From the NCBI RefSeq assembly GCF_032362555.1, contig NC_083534.1:3457001-3521000 (forward strand): a stretch of DNA of 64,000 bases, in the 5' to 3' direction. The first letter of the stretch is position 1. Each line of letters starts with the position of its first letter. Source of the DNA: Amyelois transitella. Lineage: Eukaryota; Arthropoda; Insecta; Lepidoptera; Pyralidae. The notes beneath the pieces were generated by a model. That model worked only from the letters and a program-made list of their open reading frames with translations. It was not told where the DNA came from and searched no databases. Both the position numbers and the translations under genes were made by a program. This document shows, one piece after another, positions 56,340 to 64,000 of the stretch.

Positions 56340-56965
56340 GTCTTTTTTTTTAAGGATGGGAAATCATCAAATGACCTCTCCCGCTCTGGGTGGAACGGAA
56401 GGGAGTGTCAGACTTTTACTGACTAAAACCCACCTCGTTCCTTCAGTTGCCCTTTGCGTTCCGGGGCCACGGTATCTCGTTAGAACTTTCCCGCAGCCCC
56501 GGCTCAGTTTATCCCGTTTCCCCCCCTTGGGGGTTGACATTTCAAAAATCCCTTCTTAGTGCTCACTTATGTTACTAAAGGAACCTCTGTTCAAAATCTC
56601 AGACTCCTATACCGAGCGGTTTCGGCTGTGCGTTAATAAATCAGTCACCCAATCGGACCCCCTAAATCACGATTGGAGGGTAGTTTGAAAAAACTTATAA
56701 TGTCAAACATATTTACTTGCCTATGTACGTGTTCATGCCAAGTTTCAAGTTTATAAACCCAAGGAATAAGATTTTTCATAGAAACGTTTTTACCCCTTTT
56801 CCCCCCCTTGGGGGTTGAATTTCCAAAAATCCTTTCTTAGTGCTCCCTTACATATCCCAAGGAACCTACATTCCAAATTTCAGCTGTCTACGACCAGTAG
56901 TTTCGACTGTGCGTTGTCTGTCAGTCAGTCACTCAGTAACGGAAGAGTTTTATATATATAGATGT
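56340..56965 (+). repeat. dispersed repeat with internal duplication
   Basis: CCCCCCTTGGGGGTTGA recurs at about 56520 and 56803, each followed by AAAAATCC(C/T)TTCTTAGTGCTC, AGGAACCT and a (C/T)GACTGTGCGTT-like segment. The leading CTCTCCCGCTCTGGGTGGAA piece is also repeat-like. Explains the open frame at 56299-56559. Confidence 0.6.
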
Positions 56966-56999
56966 TTCTGATGATATTTATGTTTCGAATAATATCGAA

Positions 57000-57070
57000 G
57001 CTACGCCGTAGCAGCGTCCGCTGTCGTAGCAAGTCGTAGCGCAATAGCTACGATACTTGCTACGACGTAG
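57000..57070. repeat. second CTACG/CGTAG palindrome block
   Basis: GCTACGCCGTAGC at 57000-57012, followed by GTCGTAGC, GTCGTAGCGC, AGCTACGATAC and GCTACGACGTAG. Confidence 0.7.
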
Positions 57071-57473
57071 AAGAAAATAAGTTTTTGTAGACATTCTAAT
57101 AATGCAATAGTCTGCCTATCTGTCTGTCTGTTCCGCTATTGAAGCTAAACCGCTGTACCGATTCCAATGAAATTTAGTATGCGTATAATTAATGACCCGC
57201 GTTTTTACATAGGATGTTATTATTTTTCAAAACTCAACCCCTAAAATACTTAAATAGGGGTTAAAGTTCAGAAAATCAGTAATGTTACTTATCTCCTCCA
57301 CCCCTTTTTTCGCAATAAATTTCGGCTATGCCTCAAGGTCAACTCTAACTCTGTACTTACCAAATTTATCAAAATCGGTACAGTAGTTTAAGCTAAAGCG
57401 TAACAGACAGACAGTCATTTTTGCATCTATAATATAAGAAGGGATTACGTTCAATAATTATTTTGAAGTAACA

Positions 57474-57730
57474 TACATACATATAATCACGTCTATATCC
57501 CTTGCGGGGTAGACAGAGCCAACAGTCCTGAGCGGACTGATAGGCCACGTTCAGCTATTTGGCTTTAAGATAGAATTGAGATTCGAATAGTGACAAGTTG
57601 CTAGCCTATCGCCTAAAAAAAGAATCTCAAGTTTGTAAGCCTATCCCTTAGTCGCCTTTTACGACATCCATGGGAAAGAGATGGAGTGGTCCTATTCTTT
57701 TTAGTATTGGTGCCGGGAACCAGACGGCAC
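57474..57730 (-). repeat. SINE-A, full length with 12-bp target-site duplication
   Basis: TTTGAAGTAACA lies at 57462-57473 and 57731-57742, exactly at the (CATA)n end and at the hairpin end. Confidence 0.93.
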
Positions 57731-58080
57731 TTTGAAGTAACAAACATAGAAAATTGTTAAAACATTTGATTTGATAACTTTAGTTTTCAAATTTGATTTC
57801 TTATTATATTTTACCACCGATCGAACCTTGGAACTCAGGTAATAAAGTTGCCACTACGCCTACTGCCCTCTACACTCAGTGTGTCCACAACCTAACACTG
57901 ACACTAGCCGTGATTAACGTATAGTGCAGAATGATGTACTCAGAAGGCGGAACAGAGATTCTGTGGAGTTGACATAACCAGCATGATATTATTTTTAATA
58001 TAATATAACTCGTAAATAATTATATGATAATATTGTTTTAGATTTATTAACATCAGTAGGTTTATGTTAGTTTATTTCTT

Positions 58081-58335
58081 ACATACATACATATACATAT
58101 AATCACGTCTATATCCCTTGCGGGTTAGACAGAGCTAACAGTCTTAAAAAGACGTTAAGCTATTTGGCTTAATGATAGAATTGAGATTCAAATAGTGACA
58201 GGTTGCTAGCACATCGCCTAAAAAAAGAATCTTAAGTTTGTTCGCCTATCCCTTAGTCGCCTTTTACGACATCCATGGGAAAGAAATGGAATGGTCCTTT
58301 TCTTTTTTGTATTGGTGCCGGGAACCACACGGCAC
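58081..58335 (-). repeat. SINE-A, full length
   Basis: CATACATACATATACATATA to GGGAACCACACGGCAC. Confidence 0.9.
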
Positions 58336-58685
58336 AGTTTAACGTAAAAGTTTTACAAGCGTCTCCACAGTTTTCATTGTTCCCTTTATCATCCGTAAGG
58401 GTCTCTTAAGTGTCTGACAGAGAGGCCACCGGTCAGCGTCGAGTGTGAAAGAGACAAAACACATCATACGTCATAGATCTGAGCGGAGAAGATGAAATTA
58501 CATAGCTAAGTATTTGCATCACTAACGACCTGATAAGTAAATATATAAAAAAATAAAATAAAATACTGTCGAATTTATTATTATATATATTATAATACCT
58601 CCCACTTTTTTTGTAGTCGGTTAATGAGAAATGTGACCAAAACATAAATCTATTATGCTTTTATTCATATCCCTATTTATAAATT

Positions 58686-58921
58686 CCGTATGGTGCCCGA
58701 TGCCAACAAAAAAAAATAATAGGACTACTCAATCTCGTTCCCTTGGACGTCGTAAAAGACGACTACGGGATAGGCTTATAAACTTGGGATTCTTCTTTCA
58801 GACGATGAGCTACCAACCTGTCACTATTTGAATCTCAATTCTATCATCAAGCCAAACAGCTGAACGTGGCCTTTTGGTCATTTCAAGACTGTTATCTCGT
58901 AGATGTGATTATATGAATGTA
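58686..58921 (+). repeat. SINE-A, diverged
   Basis: CCGTATGGTGCCCGATGCCA, GACGTCGTAAAAGACGACTA and GATGTGATTATATGAATGTA. Confidence 0.85.
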
Positions 58922-58967
58922 ATGGCACGTCATAACATTCCTGGTTAAATCTACGGTTTTATACACA

Positions 58968-59176
58968 CATATAGTCACGTCTATATCCCTTGCGGGGTAG
59001 ACAGAGCCAACAATCTTGAAGAGACTGATAGGCCGCGTTCAGCTTTTTCGCTTGATGATAAAATTGAGATTCAAATAATGACAGGTTGCCAGCCCATCGT
59101 CTAAAAGAAGAATCCCAAGTTCATAAGCCTATCCCTTAGTCGCCTTTTACGACGTCCATGGGAAAGAGAAGATGTG
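58968..59176 (-). repeat. SINE-A, 5' end missing
   Basis: CTTGCGGGGTAGACAGAGCC to TACGACGTCCATGGGAAAGA. Confidence 0.87.
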
Positions 59177-59209
59177 GTCACAATTGGTATTATTTATTGG
59201 CAACAACAT

Positions 59210-59310
59210 ACATGCATACATAAAATCACGCCTCTTTCCCGGAGGGGTAGGCAGAGACCATCTCTTTCCACTTGCCACGATCTCTGCATACTTCCTTCGC
59301 TTCATCCAAC
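59210..59310 (-). mobile_element. LINE 3' end fragment
   Basis: CATACATAAAATCACGCCTC to ATACTTCCTTCGCTTCATCC. Confidence 0.82.
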
Positions 59311-59559
59311 AGTTTGGTAACAAACAGTTTTATATTTTGTAACATTTTCCGTTCACACGAAGATTTGAATGTGGACAATTCCAAATGGCAATAAAACTTT
59401 GACAGAAGAAGACGACGGAAGCGAATCCGTGTGACGGAGTTATAAAAGATCGATCGTCGACACGCGGCAACAGTCGTGACTTTAACATTATTAAACTAAT
59501 CATTGTGAACTTGATTTTGTTTAGTTTTCTCGAATGCTGGATTTCACCCTACATGTTGG

Positions 59560-60155
59560 TCAGGCGTAAGAGCTATACAACAAAAAAAATAAAGTTTCAG
59601 TACATTTAGGCGGGAAATGCGGAATGATAAGAGTTATACAACAAAAAAAAAAGATTCAGTACATTTAGGCGGGAAATTCGGAATGATAAGAGCTATACAA
59701 CAAAAAAAAAGATTCAGTACATTTAGGCGGGAAATGCGGAACGATTGATTTCGAGCAGATTTTACACAAATAACTCATCATTATTTTATCCTATACTAGC
59801 TGTGCCCGCGACTTCGTCCGCGTGGAATAGTTAGTTTGGGCATCATTGAAGCCCTCAAGGGTGAATAATTTTCCCCGTTTTTGTTTCACATTTTCTCCTA
59901 ATAGTTGCAGCGTGATGTAATATAGCCTAAAGCCTTCCTCGATAAATGGTCTATTTAACACAAAAAGAATTTTGCAATTCGAACCAATAGTTCCTGAGAT
60001 TAGCGCGTTCAAACAAACAAACTCTTCAGCTTTATAATATTAGTATAAGTATATGTTGGTCAGGCTATACAACAAAAAAAAAAGTTTCAGTACATTTAGG
60101 CGGGAAATGCGGCATGATTGATTTCGAGCAGATTTTACTCAAATAACTCTTCATT
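59560..60155 (+). repeat. tandem repeat of about 60-bp units, interrupted by element D
   Basis: Three units (GCTATACAACAAAAAAA or close variant, then CAGTACATTTAGGCGGGAAA, then GCGGAATGATAAGAG) lie at about 59567-59745, a fourth at about 60062-60120 after element D. The flank GATTTCGAGCAGATTTTAC follows both the third and fourth units. Confidence 0.8.
59796..60050 (-). repeat. dispersed element D, full length
   Basis: CTAGCTGTGCCCGCGACTTC to TTATAATATTAGTATAAGTA. Confidence 0.88.
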
Positions 60156-60257
60156 CCGGTGGGGTAGACAGAGACTAGATACATATTTGCTATGATCCCT
60201 GCATACTTGCTACGCTTTATGTTTGCATTAATTATATACATATATGTATAAGTCAAG

Positions 60258-60641
60258 GTGCCGTGTGGTTCCCGGCACCAATAAAAAAAAGAATAGGACC
60301 ACTCCATCTCGTTCCCATGGATGTCGTAAAAGGCGACTAAGGGATAGGCTTATAAACTTGGGATTCTTCTTTAAGGCGATGGGCTAGCAACCTGTCACTA
60401 TTTGAATCTCAATTCCATCATTAAGCCAAACAGCTGAACGTGGCCTATAAGTCTTCTCAAGGCTGTTGGCTCTGTCTACCCCACAAGGGATATAGAAGTG
60501 ACCATATGTATGAATGTATGTAACAGAAAATTCTTATCAGGTTAAACAACTTTTATTAAGACGGCTTTTCCATAAGTCGGATGAACTGTTGGCTCTGTCT
60601 ACCCTGCAAAGGATATAGACGTGATTATATGTATGTATGTA
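60258..60641 (+). repeat. composite SINE-A with two 3' tails
   Basis: Full SINE-A at 60258-60522, 64 bp of other sequence, then a second SINE-A 3' end (GTTGGCTCTGTCTACCCTGC to (ATGT)n) at 60586-60641. TATAAGTCAA occurs just before the start and at the far end (60640-60649). Confidence 0.75.
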
Positions 60642-61122
60642 TAAGTCAAACTTAAAAATAAGCCGACATTTTAGAGTCTCAAAAGTGATGACTACAGAAC
60701 GAAATAAAGTTATTCAAAACAATACCCACTTGTAACCTGTTTAACGAATAATTTATCCCAATTTCTTATTGCATTGTGAAATTTTCAACCGCCATTTTCT
60801 TTCACACATTTTTTTTAACCTAAAATCAGTCTTAAATCTATTACGCTAACATTCAAAATATTTTAATGACAATCTGAATTGACAGGCCACAGATAATGAA
60901 GAAAAAAGGACTTTTTTACTTCTTAATTTAAAGTCGAGCGTTGTCTGCCAGTATTATTGAGATGTTAGAATGAAATAAGTTGTAAGGTGATTTATAACTT
61001 AAGATTATAGGCATAGAGTGGAATTTTGTGTGCGCATAATTTTATTGAATGATTCTTATGGTGACCATTGTTTCTAATTGTTGTCTTGCGAATTACACTA
61101 TACCATAAATATAACTCAGAAT

Positions 61123-61314
61123 AATCGTATCTTGATCAAATTAAGGACGTCCTGGTAAAGGGTCAGGCCAAAAGTACCCGAAACCGCCGAGCTTGCATGA
61201 AGAGAGTTATGAATGTGGATGAAGCGAAGGAAGTATGCAGAGATCGTGGCAAGTGGAAAGAGGTAGTCTCTGCCTACCCCTCCGGGAAAGAGGCGTGATT
61301 TTATGTATGTATGT
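61123..61314 (+). mobile_element. 5'-truncated LINE copy with 12-bp target-site duplication
   Basis: ATAACTCAGAAT flanks it at 61111-61122 and 61315-61326. Between are CTTGATCAAATTAAGGACGT, the protein C-terminus ([34 protein letters not shown]) and GGCGTGATTTTATGTATGTA. Confidence 0.85.
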
Positions 61315-61542
61315 ATAACTCAGAATTCTTCCACTGGCTTTGTTAGATCCATCATCCTCCTGGCGTTTGTATCACAAAATGAGTACTCATGAATGAGTTT
61401 ATCTACATTTGACCGAATTTATATGTAGCACACGAATACATTTTATGTTTTACATACTCATTTTCGTATCTTGCAAATCAAAAAGGCTTTTAGTAAGATC
61501 TTTAATATAAATATTCGTAATTATAAGAAGTACAATTATTGC

Positions 61543-61762
61543 CGTGTGGTTTCCGTCACTTTAGAATAGAACCACTCTATATATTACCCATGGAATTCGC
61601 AAAAGGCAACTAAGGCATAGGCTTTTAAATTTAGGAATCGTCTCGTAGGCGATGGGCTAGCAACCTGTCACTATTTGAATCTCAATTCCATTATAAAGCA
61701 ATACAGCTGAACGTGGCCATTCAGTCTTTCCGAGACTGTTGGCTCTGTCTACCCCCCAAAAG
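61543..61762 (+). repeat. SINE-A, diverged
   Basis: GCCGTGTGGTTTCCGTCACT, CGATGGGCTAGCAACCTGTC and TGTTGGCTCTGTCTACCCC; the tail is lost. Confidence 0.85.
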
Positions 61763-62062
61763 AATTAAGATGTTCCTATAGAATTATTTCCCGAATATTC
61801 CACAAACGATATAGTCACCCTAACGAAAGAATTCAACGTCCGCCAGTTATTTAATAAAGTCGAGCGGAGTCGGGGCACGCGCGAGATGGCGCCCCAACGA
61901 TGCGATTCCATACGACTCAACTAAGAGCCTACTTCGAAAATAGAACGGGATATTCGAAAATAGAATTTCATATCTTAAACCATCGAGCATTGCCTATAAC
62001 AATGCTAAAAAAAAAGAAAAACATTCCTCATTCTAATTACAAAATACTGCTGATACGAATAT

Positions 62063-62208
62063 GCCAGTGGAAGAATTCTGAGTTATACATACATACAATA
62101 CATACATAAAATCACGCCTCTTTCCCGGAGGGGTAGGCAGAGACTACCTCTTTCCACTTGCCACGATCTCTGCATACTTCCTTCGCTTCATCCACATTCA
62201 TAATACCT
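62063..62208 (-). repeat. inverted duplicate of the LINE 3' junction at 61.3 kb
   Basis: GCCAGTGGAAGAATTCTGAG followed by TTATACATAC and the LINE tail in reverse. This is the reverse complement of about 61200-61340 including unique flank outside the LINE. Confidence 0.8.
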
Positions 62209-62744
62209 TGGTGTATTTATGAATATATTGATGAGAATCCACACGACTCAGTTATTATGAGCCTACTTCAAAATAAGAACGGGGTTTTAAAAAAATATTG
62301 CCTTGATATAAGAGAGTACCTTATTAAAAAAATATATTATGGCGCTCATTTTTAATTTCATACGACTCAATTTAGAGCCAACTTCAAAAGTAGAACAGGA
62401 TATTTGAAAACAGAATTACTTACAAAACAAAGAACTCAATGGACGCTGCGCAGAAGATTTTATTATATGAAAAATTGCTACTGCGCATCCCAGAATTGTC
62501 AAATTCTAGGATCTTCTTATTTGCCGGCCAGTATGTATAAACTTTCATGAGATAATGATTCAAAAAAAGATTTTTGGCACTATCTAAATAAGGAATAAAT
62601 ATAAAACCATTAATTACCATAGATGTCGTTGAAGGCGACTAATTGATGAACGAGACTATTGGCACTGTCTACCCCGTAAGAGATAAGATGTGATTATATG
62701 TATGTATGATATTAGAAAAAAGTAAATATGTAGTACCTATAAAA

Positions 62745-62925
62745 TTTCAAATTTCAAAATTTTTTATTCATTATTGTAGGATCCTAAATATCGCTTAATA
62801 ATAGTAATTTTTGATTTCACAACATTGGCTGACCTCAAATAAATTACTTAAACCTAAGTTTACTGCCGCTTCCAAGGCGTCAGTGCAGAAGAAGCGGTAA
62901 CAAATTGCACTGCAGCATAAAAGCA
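62745..62925 (+). repeat. dispersed element G
   Basis: TATTGTAGGATCCTAAATAT, ATTACTTAAACCTAAGTTTA and TCAGTGCAGAAGAAGCGGTA. Confidence 0.78.
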
Positions 62926-62939
62926 TAAAAATACAAACA

Positions 62940-63095
62940 TAAATGTAATCACGTCTATATCCCTTGCGGGGTAGACAGAGCCAACAGCCTCGAAAACACT
63001 GATTGGCCACGTTCAGCTTTATGATAGAATTGAGATTCAAATAGTGACAGGCCATCGCCTAAAAATAGAATCCCGAGTTTATAAGCCTTTAATTG
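62940..63095 (-). repeat. SINE-A, truncated
   Basis: CTTGCGGGGTAGACAGAGCC to AATAGAATCCCGAGTTTATA. Confidence 0.83.
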
Positions 63096-63328
63096 AGATT
63101 CGAATAGGGATTAAAAATAGACTCTCCTATTAGATAACTGATTACATAAAAATATACTCCAGAACTCGGTTTTTGTACTCGGAGCTGGGAGGGGAAATAT
63201 TGAAAACGGTTCGTTCATTCACGCCATCCACAGATAAGTGAGAGGAATTCAATTTGCCGCCGCCCTCGGCCTGTTGAGTGGAATGGTCGGCTCACATGGA
63301 GCAACGAGTAAAATATTGTCTCTTTGAC

Positions 63329-63569
63329 GGCCTCTGTGGCGCAGCGGTAATACGCTTGTCTGTGACACCGGAGGTCGCGGGTTCGAATCCCGGCCATGAG
63401 AAACGAACTTTCTCTGATTGGTCAGGGTTTTGGATGTTTATCTATCTAAGTATTTATTATAAAATATGAATAGTATCGTTGAGTTAGTATCTCGTAACAC
63501 AAGTTTCAAACTTACTTCGAGGCTAGCTCGATATGTGTAATTTGTCCCGTATATATTTATATTTATTAA
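63329..63569 (+). repeat. tRNA-derived SINE, near full length
   Basis: A box TGGCGCAGCGG, B box GGTTCGAATCC; a small deletion in the CCAGGGCATGA region; tail ends TCCCGTATATATTTATATTT. Confidence 0.9.
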
Positions 63570-63654
63570 TATAAAAATAAACCATTTACATGCACATACA
63601 TTATAATTACGTCTATTGCGGGGTAGACAGAGGCAACAATCTTAAAGAACGCCG

Positions 63655-63745
63655 AACAGGTGAACGTGGCCTATCAGTCTTTTCCTGGCTGTTGGCTCTG
63701 CCTACCCCGCACGGGAAATAGTCGTGATTATATATATATGTATGT
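63655..63745 (+). repeat. SINE-A, 3' fragment
   Basis: GAACGTGGCCTATCAGTCTT, GGCTCTGCCTACCCCGCACG and GTGATTATATATATATGTAT. Confidence 0.82.
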
Positions 63746-63800
63746 TAAAAAAAATTTAAATAAGATTTGAACTATTGTCAATTAACCTACTCTATTTTAT

Positions 63801-64000
63801 ACTAGCTGTGCCCGCGACTTCGTCAGAGTGAAATAGTTATTTTCGGCATCATTGAAGCCCTCAAGGATGAATAATTTTTCCCGGTTTTTTTTTACTCCAT
63901 TATTTCTTCGCTCCTTATAGTATCGCTTTAAGCCTTCCCCGATAAATGATCTATTCAACACAAAAATATTTTTCAATTCGAACCAGTAGTTCCTGAGATT
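63801..64000 (-). repeat. dispersed element D, runs off the window
   Basis: CTAGCTGTGCCCGCGACTTC through CTTTAAGCCTTCCCCGATAA to TAGTTCCTGAGATT at the window edge. Confidence 0.85.

Larger units (their letters stand above)
53640..64000. other. 10.4-kb repeat-dense region, no gene recognised
   Basis: Upstream of Vmat. Filled with SINE-A, LINE tails, tRNA-SINE, elements D, F and G and local duplications (listed separately). Open frames here are short and lie in repeats. Non-repeat patches such as 53640-54050 and 60650-61110 are AT-rich and show no domain or splice-supported exon. Confidence 0.6.

Noticed and set aside
56299..56559. 86-residue frame with LLLTKTHLVPSVAL
   Set aside because: Lies in a dispersed repeat with an internal duplication; no gene structure.
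63215..63397. Open frame with [24 protein letters not shown] on the minus strand
   Set aside because: It is the antisense of the tRNA-SINE head; near-identical frames appear at the other SINE copies.

Overview
This window is nuclear DNA of a moth or butterfly (Lepidoptera). It has five intron-containing genes with GT-AG splice sites. It also holds tRNA-derived and non-tRNA SINEs, LINE tails ending in (ATGT)n, and dispersed repeats carrying the CGCGGACGAAGTCGCGGGC motif that I associate with lepidopteran genomes. The species cannot be fixed from sequence alone. There are no prokaryotic genes, CRISPR arrays, rRNA genes or credible functional tRNA genes.

Layout. 4.2-9.6 kb (+): the last six exons of an unrecognised coiled-coil-like protein whose 5' part lies outside or is unrecognised. 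11.2-12.2 kb (+): mitochondrial ribosomal protein L43, three exons. 14.2-15.8 kb (-): a two-exon C2H2 zinc-finger protein of 400 residues; its first finger is completed only when the two exons are joined. 17.4-26.3 kb (+): a secreted RR-1 cuticular protein, nine exons, with a TATA box and a two-codon first coding exon (Met-Arg). 26.3-31.4 kb: AT-rich DNA with few recognisable repeats and no gene. 31.5-48.9 kb (-): the complete vesicular monoamine transporter Vmat, twelve coding exons and 486 residues, probably with a non-coding first exon near 53.5 kb. 53.7-64 kb: no gene seen, only repeats. All exon junctions were checked by hand for reading phase.

The genes do not form a pathway: they are neighbours with unrelated roles (mitochondrial translation, DNA binding, cuticle, loading of monoamines into vesicles).

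Repeats dominate the rest. The commonest, called SINE-A here, is about 260-270 bp, has a GTGCCG...CGGCAC hairpin at its 5' end and an (ATGT)n tail, and occurs in more than 50 full or partial copies on both strands. Three copies with target-site duplications of about 10-12 bp show that it moves by target-primed reverse transcription. Its last roughly 45 bp resemble the 3' end of a LINE also present here as 5'-truncated copies, which suggests a SINE-LINE partnership. A second, tRNA-derived SINE has clear Pol III A and B boxes. Other points of note are a 1.55-kb fold-back element in a Vmat intron with a decayed retroelement ORF inside, several nested insertions, an inverted duplication spanning a LINE junction, and blocks of CTACG/CGTAG palindromes.
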